Shown: in pieces, positions 9,483 through 18,525 of the stretch | Layout: each line of letters begins with the position of its first letter | Numbering within the stretch: the first letter of the stretch is position 1 | Source: Caballeronia arvi | Lineage (GTDB): Bacteria > Pseudomonadota > Gammaproteobacteria > Burkholderiales > Burkholderiaceae | NCBI RefSeq assembly: GCF_001544695.2 | Contig: NZ_FCOM02000038.1 | Coordinates: forward strand, 1-64,000 | Reading direction: 5' to 3' | DNA length: 64,000 nt | Position numbers and translations under genes: made by a program | Notes under the pieces: model-generated | Seen by the model: only the letters and a program-made list of their open reading frames with translations | Database searches by the model: none | What the model was told of the DNA's origin: nothing

Positions 9483-10008
9483 TGCAATTACGAAAAAAGT
9501 TGACGCCTATGCGACTGCTATTTCCGAACTCTTCCGGGTTGTACACCGAAGCCCGCTAGTCCTTCGAAACCTTTCGTGGACGCTTCGCACGTAGAAAGCC
9601 GGAAGCGAAGCCGGCCGTTGCACAAACAAGACCGACCAGAGGACTGTTCCTACATTCGCTTTCATGTCTGGGCTGCTCGCCGACAGTTCGATGGCGAAGC
9701 CGACTGCCGATACGACCGGAAAAAGCCCAAAAAGGGCCAGTCGAGTGCATAACATTGCTCAATTTCCCTAACCGCCTCACTCGGTACGGCGCATGCTTGA
9801 TCTAAGCGCCGGTATCGGACAGAAAACAGAGGTGAACCCGATATTTGACGAAAAGACTCGCGATGGAGAGATTGCTCGCGCCCCAAATATGGCGCGTCAC
9901 ACGTTTTAAGTCCTTCCTGGCGCGCATGTTGGTGTCCTATAGCTTCAGGGACGCTTACCGTCAGAGGCTCGAGTGTCGTCGTGCCCGCTGTCTAGGGCGC
10001 ATCTGCAT
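9483..10008. other. Gap without a confident gene
   Basis: A minus-strand frame at 9507-9755 (82 codons) contains two hydrophobic stretches (LALFGLFPVVSAVGFAIEL and ANVGTVLWSVLFV) and might encode a small membrane protein, but it has no good ribosome binding site and overlaps other open frames. Nothing else is recognised. Confidence 0.3.
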
Positions 10009-10359
10009 TCAGGAGAATTTGCTCGTCGAGTAGTTCTCGAAATCCGCAACGAACTGCATAGTAAGCCCGGCTGCCAACATCGCTTTTCGGCCTGATGCAA
10101 CAGCCCTCTGAAACGCGAGTGCTCCGAGACAAAGGTCGAAAAGCAGGAGGATAGGCAGGACTGTCTGCGTCCATTGCAGAGCGTCGGGAAGGTCCGCCCC
10201 GACTTGCATCAGCGAACTTGTTATGAGCGCGCTGCCGCATCCAAAGACGGCTGCCGCGCCGGCCCCGAGCCAAAATCGCCGTCGCCGCTTTCGAGCGTCC
10301 ACATAAAGCGCGATCGCCTCCCATTGCGGCTTCGTAAAAGTATTCTCATCGATCTGCAT
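10009..10359 (-). CDS. Two-TM small membrane protein, unknown function
   Basis: 116 residues. A soluble N-terminus (MQIDENTFTKPQWEAIALYVDARKR) ends in the basic cluster RKRRRR. Two hydrophobic segments follow, about residues 29-52 (FWLGAGAAAVFGCGSALI) and 66-86 (TVLPILLLFDLCLGALAF). The layout suggests an inner-membrane protein with a cytosolic N-terminus. I do not recognise a family. The gene lies downstream of another small membrane protein gene on the same strand, 19 nt apart, so the two may be co-transcribed. Confidence 0.5.
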   Translation of the reverse strand: MQIDENTFTKPQWEAIALYVDARKRRRRFWLGAGAAAVFGCGSALITSSLMQVGADLPDALQWTQTVLPILLLFDLCLGALAFQRAVASGRKAMLAAGLTMQFVADFENYSTSKFS

Positions 10360-10378
10360 TAGCCCAGCTTCCTATAGA

Positions 10379-10783
10379 TCAAACGTCCCGCTTGACCTCA
10401 GCGATGAGCGCGAATACGAAGATCACCACGGCAAGGCCGAAGCCGATCGCCCCGCCTATGCCACCGGCTTTTGAAACGTCAATCGTGGCGTAGTGCATCT
10501 CAACGGCGCAAAGATTTATTGCCTGCCCCACCAGAAGCCCACAAAGACCAAGGGCGCCGGAGAGGACTCCAACCAGAGCAGCAAGCCCGAAGATACGTAG
10601 CAGATTGTCGTTCCAAGCTATGTCGATTTCTATCTCTGTTCTCCCTGTCGGCGGGTCCCGCCGTGCAGCCCGACGCTGCGGTACGCCCGCAGAGCGGTTG
10701 CTGCAGTCAAGTTGGACATGGTTCGTTTTCCGTGGTCTATTCCAGGCTCTTGACGCCTGCAATGCCTCGTTCGAGGTCCGCAA
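10379..10783 (-). CDS. Small membrane protein, start uncertain
   Basis: The last 80 residues look like a real membrane protein: NLLRIFGLAALVGVLSGALG, a second hydrophobic part CGLLVGQAINLCA, then a Gly-rich third segment (GGIGGAIGFGLAVVIFVFALI) and a charged end EVKRDV. The first 50 residues are Arg/Ala-rich and look non-coding, so the true start is probably internal near codon 45-55 at a non-ATG codon. No family recognised. It probably pairs with the membrane gene immediately downstream. Confidence 0.4.
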   Translation of the reverse strand: MRTSNEALQASRAWNRPRKTNHVQLDCSNRSAGVPQRRAARRDPPTGRTEIEIDIAWNDNLLRIFGLAALVGVLSGALGLCGLLVGQAINLCAVEMHYATIDVSKAGGIGGAIGFGLAVVIFVFALIAEVKRDV

Positions 10784-10822
10784 TGTTCTGAATCGCAGCG
10801 GTGTACGAAACGTAGCACGTTG

Positions 10823-11194
10823 TCAGTGGCCAAGCACTGCGCCAAGGCCGAGTTCATCAGCTACGTTTTTCAGGCGCTTATCACGCGTCCAAACCGTGAC
10901 GCCGGGCTGGAGGCGTGCGGACGCTAGCAGCGACGTATCCACATATCCGATGCCACGATTGAACAAATCTTCCCGCTCGATAAGAAAAAAAATCTCTTGC
11001 GGCGTCGCAACGGGTGCGCTCGGCAAATCGAGCAGCGCGCCGAGCACCACTTGACGATTCCGCAAACTGCCCAGGGAGATTTCGCCGATCACATACGGGT
11101 GAGCCAGCACACGCTCATCCGCTAGAAGGGCGGTGAGCACAGGATCGGACGCGCTAATGTGGTCGATCCAGATCGACGTATCAACGAGAATCAT
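10823..11194 (-). CDS. vapC: VapC-type PIN-domain toxin
   Basis: A 123-residue PIN nuclease. The acidic active-site residues are visible: Asp in MILVDTSIWIDH, Glu in IGEISLGSL, Asp in GIGYVDTSLL and Asp in VWTRDKRL. VapC toxins cleave tRNA or rRNA and are neutralised by VapB. Its ATG overlaps the stop of the upstream antitoxin gene by 4 nt (ATGA), the standard arrangement for translational coupling. Length and motif order are normal, so the toxin is probably active. Confidence 0.88.
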   Translation of the reverse strand: MILVDTSIWIDHISASDPVLTALLADERVLAHPYVIGEISLGSLRNRQVVLGALLDLPSAPVATPQEIFFLIEREDLFNRGIGYVDTSLLASARLQPGVTVWTRDKRLKNVADELGLGAVLGH

Positions 11195-11388
11195 GCAACT
11201 TCCTGTCGGCGACGAGGTGCGCCAGTGATGCCCGGCTCGCTTCCCCCGAGATTCGCAAGTCGCTTTGCGGCTTCTCGCTGAATCAGCGCCTTCAGCGCTT
11301 CACGCACGAGCGCAGTTTTCTCTTCTATGCCTGTATAGGCCTGAGCCTTGGCGATCAAGTCATCATCAAGCGCAATGGTAGTTCGCAC
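11191..11388 (-). CDS. vapB: VapB-type antitoxin
   Basis: 65 residues starting MRTTIALDDDLIAKAQ, the ribbon-helix-helix N-terminus of the VapB subgroup that carries the 'antitoxin of type II TA, VapB' motif (EEKTALVREALKALI). The C-terminus (GGSEPGITGAPRRR) would wrap the toxin. Like other VapB proteins it should repress its own promoter as a VapBC complex. A perfect inverted repeat sits 27 nt upstream of the start. The downstream toxin gene overlaps by 4 nt. Confidence 0.87.
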   Translation of the reverse strand: MRTTIALDDDLIAKAQAYTGIEEKTALVREALKALIQREAAKRLANLGGSEPGITGAPRRRQEVA

Positions 11389-11414
11389 GGCAGGCTCCTA
11401 TAGTAGGCACACAT

Positions 11415-11436
11415 TTTAGCATCAAATGATGCTAAA
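11415..11436. promoter_or_regulatory. Probable VapBC operator (inverted repeat)
   Basis: TTTAGCATC and GATGCTAAA form a perfect 9-bp inverted repeat around a 4-nt centre (AAAT), 26 nt upstream of the vapB start. VapB-family complexes typically bind such palindromes over their promoter. The AT-rich context fits a promoter position. Confidence 0.65.
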
Positions 11437-11736
11437 CACATGCGCCCATTCGCGTGCTGCTATGGGTTAGAACCCGCAGGGGAGCGGAAACGGCTCGGCG
11501 TGCATTTGCCTCGACTGAATCGAGTTGCAGGAACGATCGCGCTTCGTCGGTGCTCTTGCACGAGAGCCAGTCTTCTTATTCCGTCGGCGGGATGATGACA
11601 ACGGACCGCTTCTCAGCCCTAGGCCTATGAAACCGTTTCATCAGTGGATGATCGTCGGCGTTGCACGTCCTCAAATTGCTTGGCGCGCAGCCGGGAGAGA
11701 CACTCCCCGCGCCCAACTTCGACGATTTCGATCTCA
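11437..11736. other. Short intergenic stretch, nothing recognised
   Basis: 300 nt between the VapBC operator and the terminator of the next minus-strand gene. No coding region with a ribosome binding site or family match was found on either strand. Confidence 0.4.
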
Positions 11737-11771
11737 GAAAAAAAAGCGTCCCGGGGTTTAGTCCGGGACGC
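11737..11771 (-). terminator. Intrinsic terminator of the downstream-facing minus-strand gene
   Basis: On the minus strand the arms GCGTCCCGG and CCGGGACGC form a 9-bp GC-rich stem, followed by eight or nine Ts (the A-run at 11737-11745). It lies about 20 nt past the stop of the 11792-12577 gene. Confidence 0.85.
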
Positions 11772-11791
11772 GTGCGAAAGTACGTGCGCGG

Positions 11792-12577
11792 CTACGCCGC
11801 TTCTGCAAAAAGATTGAGTTGCATCGGGTCGTACCCGAGCAATTTCGCATGGTCAGCATCGCCAGTCGCATTCGCAACGAGATGCACATCGAGCTCGGCC
11901 GGCGTCAAATTCAGACGCTGCGCGAGCCTCGCGAAGTACTGCCCGCGCTTGGCCATGTCCTGATACCGCTGCGCCATGCCAGTCGGCAGCTTCACGATGC
12001 CCTCGTTCAACCAGAAATGCGCCGAGTCGATTGCATGCCGATGCTGCGTGTCCAGCATGAAAGCCGTGTCGTAGGTGCAGGTGACGAACAAGCACGCCGC
12101 TTCGGCATCCACCTCGAACTGCGAGGCTTCCTCGAAATATACCGTCTGTTCACCGCCCGTCGTCCTGGCATATCGTCCAGGGCGACCCGGATGCCGGTAC
12201 GGGTTCCACTGCTCGGCATCGAACGAGCGCAATCCAGTCACAGGCGCTTCCTTGTCGTACTGACCGACTGCGTACCAGCCGTGAAGAACGATGTCCGTCT
12301 TCGGAAGTGGTGCGAGCGTCGGAGTCGGATAGCGACGCCCCAATACATTGACGTCGTGCCAAATCGCAAGCGCGGGAAACGCGTGCGGCGCGTAGTGATG
12401 CATCGAAAGAAAGAAATCGATTGCCACCAACTGCTGCGGCGTCACGAACTCGAACTGCGGCTCGCAGAGCCGCCGATTCTCTTCCGTGTACGGAATCGCC
12501 CCCGTCGCCACCGCACCGGAATGAGCTTCTGCGCGGTCGCGCTCGGCCGCGTCGATACTGCAGAGCTTCCTGAGCAA
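11792..12577 (-). CDS. Conserved-looking protein of unknown function
   Basis: 261 residues, no family recognised. The body is well structured (ALAIWHDVNVLGRRYPTPT, VLHGWYAVGQYDKEAPVTGL, EEASQFEVDAEAACLFVTCTYDTAF) and ends in QLNLFAEAA. No membrane segment, signal peptide or nucleotide-binding motif. The first 20 or so residues (MLRKLCSIDAAERDRAEAHSG) fit less well, so the start could be internal or the N-terminus may have been replaced at a junction: the next gene to the right is an integrase module. A good terminator follows it. Confidence 0.55.
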   Translation of the reverse strand: MLRKLCSIDAAERDRAEAHSGAVATGAIPYTEENRRLCEPQFEFVTPQQLVAIDFFLSMHHYAPHAFPALAIWHDVNVLGRRYPTPTLAPLPKTDIVLHGWYAVGQYDKEAPVTGLRSFDAEQWNPYRHPGRPGRYARTTGGEQTVYFEEASQFEVDAEAACLFVTCTYDTAFMLDTQHRHAIDSAHFWLNEGIVKLPTGMAQRYQDMAKRGQYFARLAQRLNLTPAELDVHLVANATGDADHAKLLGYDPMQLNLFAEAA

Positions 12578-12685
12578 ATCGACTCTTATACGACCCTATT
12601 TGGTTATACCGATTGGCAAGTTTTTTCTTGCTGAAATCTAGTCGGTCGGCTCTGATCGAGATACAGTACCGCTCCGCTGTAGCCC

Positions 12686-14194
12686 TTGCCTTCCATGCCT
12701 CAACACCGCTGTTGGTCCATCAAGTACATCCACACTCGCGAGTTCCCGAAATCTCGATTTCCGCTGGTCTTCCTAAATGGGCGACCCTCGTACGTCGTCA
12801 ATCAATGGATATCCCACATGATTCGAAACGGCGTCGGTCAGTCCTTGATGCAGGAACGTATAAGAGCAGTTCTTCACCTTTGTGACTATTGTTCGTGGCG
12901 GTATGGCGAGGAGCAGCTAAGTTCCGAGTCGAAGGAGAGGCTGATCTCCGACTTTCTGGAAGCAAAGCAAAGAGGTATGGGCGACGGCACATCAGACGAA
13001 GCCTCAGGACTTGGCTGGAAGCCTGCGAATCGGCATAACCTAGAACGTTACCTTGCCGGCATTAATGCATTTGACGAATGGCAAGCGACCTACCATCTCG
13101 CGCGGCGTCTTAATCCATTCGAGTCGGTGGTCCTTGATGTCGTGCAATCACACACGCTGTTCAAAAGCAGAGAGAAGTGGGATCTCCTACTGCATCTGTT
13201 CCCGTCGCGCACCCTGACACAGCGCCAGCACACGCACCAGCTTCCTGCTCTGCACAAGCGCCACGTAGGGAAGCGCCGCGCAATGGGAAAAGTATTCCCA
13301 CTCGAAGCATTCGTGGATCTTGTCGAACAATGCACGAATCCACGCGACAAAATGCTCTACCTGCAACTGTTCGGACTCGGCATGCGGGGATCGGAAGTCT
13401 TGCATCTCTACCTTGAAGATATTTTCGGCGTTTCTCCGCTAGGGGAAGCACGCGTGCGCCTAGATGATCCAGAGACCGGCGAATGGCGATGGATCGACGC
13501 CAGAGGTATTCGTCATCGCGGAAATCGAACGGCTTACCTTGAACAGGAATGGGCAAACGAAGACTTTAGAACGCGCGTTCCCCAACTCCACTGTTTGAGA
13601 CCACGCACTCTTTATGGCCGCAGGGGCGGAATGCACGCTGGGTTCAAAGGAATGTCCTTCCACTTCGACGACTCCGCCTCACCGGAGTTGTTTGGCCACG
13701 AAGCCATCTGGATCGACCCCCGTTTGGGCGTGTACTACCTAACCTGCATGAACGAGTATCTGCAAGAAAACTTCCACGGAAAACCGCCTCGATGGCCGTT
13801 TCACCCATGGCTCTACATTCAGCTCGACCGACGTGGCCACGGCCTGCCTATGACCATTCCGGCACTTCGAAAAATGTGGGCCCGCGACATGCGTCGGGTG
13901 AAGCTCGATCACTTGGGTCTTGGGGTTCATTCGCTCCGACACCTTGCCGGTTACTACTGCGCCAGCGTTTTGCAACACCCTCTCGCGACCACGCAAGCAC
14001 TCCTTCGACATGCGAGCCAACTCAGTACCGAGACCTACTATCACCTGTCAGCAGACGCGGTGCGAGATCAGCTCAACCGCGCTGTAGCCAGCTCCCTTCA
14101 ACGCGCGGGCGCCGTCAAGCCTGAAGCGCGCTTACGTCGACCGGTACTCGAACTGCCCGAGCACTGGGCGCCCCGTTTCGCTCCTTTAAAATAG
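12686..14194 (+). CDS. gmtY: Tyrosine recombinase, GmtY-like (first gene of a recombinase trio)
   Basis: 502 residues with a C-terminal tyrosine-recombinase domain: Arg I in LFGLGMRGSEVLHLYLEDI, the HxLRH box in GVHSLRHLAGYYCAS, a downstream RHASQLSTETYYHLS containing the His and candidate nucleophilic Tyr. It is followed after 3 nt by a 1202-residue and then a 240-residue gene. That order and those sizes match the gamma-mobile-trio GmtY-GmtZ-GmtX. The naming is from memory of the family, while the catalytic motifs are seen. The true start may be a little inside the frame (ATG 12686 or 12695). Codon use is less GC-biased than in the flanking chromosome. Confidence 0.65.
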   Translation: MPSMPQHRCWSIKYIHTREFPKSRFPLVFLNGRPSYVVNQWISHMIRNGVGQSLMQERIRAVLHLCDYCSWRYGEEQLSSESKERLISDFLEAKQRGMGDGTSDEASGLGWKPANRHNLERYLAGINAFDEWQATYHLARRLNPFESVVLDVVQSHTLFKSREKWDLLLHLFPSRTLTQRQHTHQLPALHKRHVGKRRAMGKVFPLEAFVDLVEQCTNPRDKMLYLQLFGLGMRGSEVLHLYLEDIFGVSPLGEARVRLDDPETGEWRWIDARGIRHRGNRTAYLEQEWANEDFRTRVPQLHCLRPRTLYGRRGGMHAGFKGMSFHFDDSASPELFGHEAIWIDPRLGVYYLTCMNEYLQENFHGKPPRWPFHPWLYIQLDRRGHGLPMTIPALRKMWARDMRRVKLDHLGLGVHSLRHLAGYYCASVLQHPLATTQALLRHASQLSTETYYHLSADAVRDQLNRAVASSLQRAGAVKPEARLRRPVLELPEHWAPRFAPLK

Positions 14195-14197
14195 TTC

Positions 14198-17100
14198 ATG
14201 CCCGGCTTCACGAAATTCATTCCATTCGATGTAACGACTGACCAGCGACATCTCACAGTTGCTACCGGCTTCTGGTCGAAGAAGGAGCTGCTGCTAAATA
14301 CATGCGCCGATGCCGTATTGCTTGAACCGCAATTGGATATCACATCGGTCATCAAATTCCTCAACGAGCAATATGAGAAGCGCCTTCGTCCTTCGGTGGC
14401 GCACCGCGTCGAGCGGTGTCTGGAGCTTACTAACGGCAACTTCGCAAACATGCTCGTTAAAAACTCCACCTTCCGGAACAAGTTCCGTTCGAGCGACCTG
14501 CACGGGTTCAAGGATAAGCGCTTTCGCAACGCTTATCACCAGGTGATGTGGTCAAAGGTCCTCGATTATTTGGAGGAGACATATCCCGGCGAGCCGTCGT
14601 TGCAGAAGGACGCCGTCATCGACGTGATCGTCGAATCACATCGGTTAGGTGACGGCATGCCGATCAATATGAAAGGTGACGCCATATCCTGGCTCCATCT
14701 AGGACTTCCGCACTTCCGCAAAGTTTTGCATAGTAGCCGGTCGTTTGGGGAACTCGTTCGAAACCTAGGTACGTTGAGGCAGTTCACATGGAACTACCAC
14801 TCCAAAAGCAGGGAATGGGCACTAGATCGAAACAAAGAAGTTCTTCATGCATATCGCGATCTCCAACTGCCCTTCGCGGAGATGCGCAATCCTACCGAGG
14901 CTTTACATGGGCTCGCGCTTTCTAATTCTTGCACTCTCGCGCTTGTTCTTCTCGCGCACCATGAGTATGTTCTTCTCCCCACCTCCGCTTCGTTTTACCT
15001 TGTTTCAGCGTGCAACCTAATTGATCCAACGTGGGGTTGGAAAACGTTGCTGCCGACGCAACGTATTCATTTGTCGACCGTATTAACTTCGTCGACAGTG
15101 CGCAGTGTGTACGACATTCCTGAAAACGTTCGACAATGGTTAGAGGACTGCCGGTTCGGCGAGGCGACTCACGGCTTGTTCAAGTCAATGCTGACAAAAG
15201 CTCAAGCGGCGGATCCACAACTACCGCCGTGGCCCATGGCGGAGCTCCATGGCCTCAAGCGTAAAGTGAGAAACGGGATTGAAGGACGGTGGTCTCATGG
15301 AAGCATCTCCCGGAAATTCGGTCCAGCTTGGGCGAGGTTTGCCGAGATCCGCTTCAACGCGGCGCACACCAGCCCAGCTCACGACGGTGCTGCATATAGA
15401 CATCTTCTTCCTTGGGCAGCTGAGCGAAGCTTCGTCTCACCAACAGACATCGAGCCGACCGACCTTGACGACCCGTTCGATCCAACGCGAACTGACACGT
15501 TCAGAGCCTATCTCGTCCGACCAGAGAACCTGAATAAGACGACAGGGAAGCCACCTGTCTCAGCATGGACGGCGCCCGCGTTGGCGTTCACGGTGGTATG
15601 CAATGCATTGAAACTTCGCCCCGACTCGACAATTCCACTGAAGGCCAATCCTTTCGCTCCGCTGGGGAACCCGTTCCGACTTATCAAACCTTCGAAAGCG
15701 GTCCGGCACAGGCTTCCCACCGCGATTCATGAAGCAATGATTGACGTCCTGCTCGATTGCGATGCAGATGGCGTGCCGACCTACCGCTGGGCTCGCGAGG
15801 GCCCCGCAGCCTTCGACCTCTTCGAATGGTTTGGCCCCGATGGTACGTCACCCGCCGAGACCGTATGGTGCCCATCTCGTTGCGCGATGCTTGCGCTGCT
15901 TCTCATGATCCCTATACGCGGCAAGCAGGCACGCTGGCTCGACCGTGGATTAATGGATCAGCGCATCTGGAACATAGACCGACACGTTTATGAAGAGAAT
16001 CGACATCCTCTCGCGTCGTGGAGATATCCCGACGGAGATACCCATGAAGAGCGATTCGGTCGCCCGAGCGGCGTGCTGCAACCAATCTCCGACTCCGTGC
16101 TCAACGTTCATGAGATTGGTCTGTTCGTCAACACGAACAAAACCCAAATGTGGGATCCGCTGAACCGCAGGGGATACGAAATCCCATGGCCTCACACGAT
16201 GCATGAAGGCGAAGAGCAGGAGGCGCAAACGGCGGCCCGATGGCTAAACCGGCCCTACGAAGTACTGTTCCAGCAAATCAAGTGGATAGACAAGTACGCG
16301 CCCAATCCGTTGCCTGTGTCGTTTATGGACGCTGCTATCGAGCAAAAGCACGTGAACAAGAGGTTTGCAGAACGTCTTCCGATGATCACACCAGTGTTTG
16401 CCGACCTCTCACAAGATACCTATCGAAATGATGCGGCTCACACCCGCGTTCACGTTCCCTGTCAGGCAGCGAAAATGTATAAGCTCTTCAATGCGCTTTC
16501 GATCGAAGTCGAGAGGCGTCTTGCAGCGGAGGGGCGGCCGGTCACGACTACGTCTCCGAGCAGTTCATCACTCGGGTATCAAGGGCGCGCAAGCCTGTAC
16601 CAAATTCATGGACTGCGCGTGGCAGGTATCTCGCGGCTTATAGAGATGGGCGTCCCGGTTAGCATCGTTCAGGAGTTCATCGCTGGTCACGCGACGGCAG
16701 TGATGACGCTCTACTACGCTAAGGCAGAGCGAGCGGCTCTGAAGGAGAAGCTCACCGCGGCATTTAATGCTAAGGGTATCGTCGAAAGCTGGGACAGCCT
16801 TCGCCCAGCTCTCTCTTCAGCAACCGCTTTGTGGGTTGGTAACCCTCGCTACCGAACTATCAGAAGCGAAAGCCTGATGGAGCAATACGCCGGATGGCGC
16901 ACAGTTCCTGGTGGTATCTGTCCGCTAGGCGGGACTGCGTGCCAGATTGGCGGAGTGAGATCCGGTGGTGCGCTTGATCTCAACCTTGAAAAGTACGAGC
17001 CCGTCAATGGTGGGTGCGGTAACTGCCGGTTCTTCAGTACTGGGCCCGCGTTCTTGATACAACAAGCGCAGGCGATGAACGAACTCAGGCTAGAGCTTCG

Positions 17101-17806
17101 CATGCACGGCCGGTCCCGGAAAGCGTTATACGAACATCTGTCCGAACTCGCGTGGAACGATACGGATCAGCTTCAGGTGGACGCACGTCGTAGACTTGCG
17201 TTCGATCGACAGGTCGTAAAGGAGCAGATCGCAAGCATCGATCAGCGTTGCGAGCCGCTGGTGTTGGAGTGGTTCAACCGTTACATGATGTTTGAGGAAT
17301 CGTCGAAGTTGTTAGACCAATGGAAGCAGTTTGAGAAGGAGCATCGAAGCAATGACAGACCGCTGGTGCTACTGGCTGCAGCGGATAAACAACATATCGC
17401 AAGCGAGATCGATGTACGACTCGAACGTGGTAGTGAGTTCGCCTTGGTGCGAGGGATATTGGAATCCGCGAACATACAAGGGGGGCTTGCTCGCGCCTCT
17501 CAACTGTCCAAGGACCGTTGTTGCGAGTTCATGGACAAAATTCTGCGCCACGAAGCGTCAGAACATCTGCTCATGGACATTCCCGACGCGTCCAAGCGGT
17601 ACGAAGCGGCGTGGCTTATGGCGAACATGGTTGAACAACTCGCCGGATCGACAGCCGTGCAAGCCTGCATCGATGACGACACTCCGCTACCCATTCGCGA
17701 AGAGCGACGTACTGAGTTTCGCGAATGGGCCAGTCATATTGTGGGAGAAGCCGTCCAGAAAGATCGTCGAATTAAGAGAAGCGGAAACTCGCTCTCGGCC
17801 GCATGA
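14198..17806 (+). CDS. gmtZ: Large integrase-like protein, GmtZ / VPA1269-like
   Basis: 1202 residues. A tyrosine-recombinase-type core lies around residues 560-880: IPIRGKQARWLDRG resembles the Arg I region, and IHGLRVAGISRLIEMG (H-x-L-R), then EFIAGHATAVMTLYYAKAE supply the R, G-H and Tyr positions. A Cys-rich segment follows (CPLGGTACQIGG, then GGCGNCRFFSTGPAFL), typical of the VPA1269 family and possibly metal binding. The long N-terminal half has no recognised domain. It starts 3 nt after the upstream recombinase and overlaps the downstream gene by 4 nt, so the three are translated as a unit. Confidence 0.65.
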   Translation: MPGFTKFIPFDVTTDQRHLTVATGFWSKKELLLNTCADAVLLEPQLDITSVIKFLNEQYEKRLRPSVAHRVERCLELTNGNFANMLVKNSTFRNKFRSSDLHGFKDKRFRNAYHQVMWSKVLDYLEETYPGEPSLQKDAVIDVIVESHRLGDGMPINMKGDAISWLHLGLPHFRKVLHSSRSFGELVRNLGTLRQFTWNYHSKSREWALDRNKEVLHAYRDLQLPFAEMRNPTEALHGLALSNSCTLALVLLAHHEYVLLPTSASFYLVSACNLIDPTWGWKTLLPTQRIHLSTVLTSSTVRSVYDIPENVRQWLEDCRFGEATHGLFKSMLTKAQAADPQLPPWPMAELHGLKRKVRNGIEGRWSHGSISRKFGPAWARFAEIRFNAAHTSPAHDGAAYRHLLPWAAERSFVSPTDIEPTDLDDPFDPTRTDTFRAYLVRPENLNKTTGKPPVSAWTAPALAFTVVCNALKLRPDSTIPLKANPFAPLGNPFRLIKPSKAVRHRLPTAIHEAMIDVLLDCDADGVPTYRWAREGPAAFDLFEWFGPDGTSPAETVWCPSRCAMLALLLMIPIRGKQARWLDRGLMDQRIWNIDRHVYEENRHPLASWRYPDGDTHEERFGRPSGVLQPISDSVLNVHEIGLFVNTNKTQMWDPLNRRGYEIPWPHTMHEGEEQEAQTAARWLNRPYEVLFQQIKWIDKYAPNPLPVSFMDAAIEQKHVNKRFAERLPMITPVFADLSQDTYRNDAAHTRVHVPCQAAKMYKLFNALSIEVERRLAAEGRPVTTTSPSSSSLGYQGRASLYQIHGLRVAGISRLIEMGVPVSIVQEFIAGHATAVMTLYYAKAERAALKEKLTAAFNAKGIVESWDSLRPALSSATALWVGNPRYRTIRSESLMEQYAGWRTVPGGICPLGGTACQIGGVRSGGALDLNLEKYEPVNGGCGNCRFFSTGPAFLIQQAQAMNELRLELRMHGRSRKALYEHLSELAWNDTDQLQVDARRRLAFDRQVVKEQIASIDQRCEPLVLEWFNRYMMFEESSKLLDQWKQFEKEHRSNDRPLVLLAAADKQHIASEIDVRLERGSEFALVRGILESANIQGGLARASQLSKDRCCEFMDKILRHEASEHLLMDIPDASKRYEAAWLMANMVEQLAGSTAVQACIDDDTPLPIREERRTEFREWASHIVGEAVQKDRRIKRSGNSLSAA

Positions 17807-18525
17807 GATCAGGACCTGATATGTTGATCGAAAGCGCGGATCAAATTTACGGCCGGTTGATGTCCGAACTCGGCCCCAAGGCTCGTGCGAGCCTTGAGCG
17901 AATTCGGCAGGCCTGTGACAGCATCGAAGTCGTTAGAGGCCTCATGAACTACAGTCGCGTCGCTGCGGCAACGACAGAGCGCTTCGGCGGTCCTAAGAAG
18001 CAAACCATCCAAAACAACCGTCAGCTCAAGGCGTACATCTCGCGTCGCATTCACGAATACAGTCTGGTAACGAAGCGCGTGTCTGAAGGGGTTGCCTCGA
18101 CCGTAGGCGCCGCACGTGCACAATACCCGTCGACTGATATCGATGCGAAGACGCGCGCCTACATAGACTTGCTCAGGGCTGACAACAAGCGCCTGCACGA
18201 TGAAAATCTCCATCTGGGGCGGTTGCTTGAGCAGCAGACCGAGGCCTCGCCGATTTCTATAGACGATGCGATCCGGTCTGGTCCGTCCGAAGAACTCGCG
18301 CTTCAGATCTCGACGTCCTCTGACCAACGATTGCCGCCATCAGTAAACGAACTTCTTCGACTGCTTCATTCGAGTCGCGACGAGAGATTGGAGGTCCAAT
18401 CGCGCAATGATGATTCCACGCGGCTCACAAGCCTTAAGAACGGCATCGAACATGTGCTGCTTACTCCAGCACAGTGGAGCGAGGCCAGAACGTGGATGGC
18501 GCATATGTTGAAGGAGAGAGAATAG
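17803..18525 (+). CDS. gmtX: GmtX-like third protein of the recombinase trio
   Basis: 240 residues, highly charged and mostly helical. It starts at the ATG overlapping the previous stop by 4 nt. Features include RVAAATTERFGGPKKQTIQNN (possible DNA-contacting helix) and a leucine-containing coiled-coil stretch AYIDLLRADNKRLHDENLHLGRLL near residues 125-150. There is no catalytic motif. In GMT-type elements the third gene is a small protein of unknown role, and the position and size fit. Its last 65 nt overlap the 3' end of a convergent recombinase gene. Confidence 0.6.
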   Translation: MRSGPDMLIESADQIYGRLMSELGPKARASLERIRQACDSIEVVRGLMNYSRVAAATTERFGGPKKQTIQNNRQLKAYISRRIHEYSLVTKRVSEGVASTVGAARAQYPSTDIDAKTRAYIDLLRADNKRLHDENLHLGRLLEQQTEASPISIDDAIRSGPSEELALQISTSSDQRLPPSVNELLRLLHSSRDERLEVQSRNDDSTRLTSLKNGIEHVLLTPAQWSEARTWMAHMLKERE

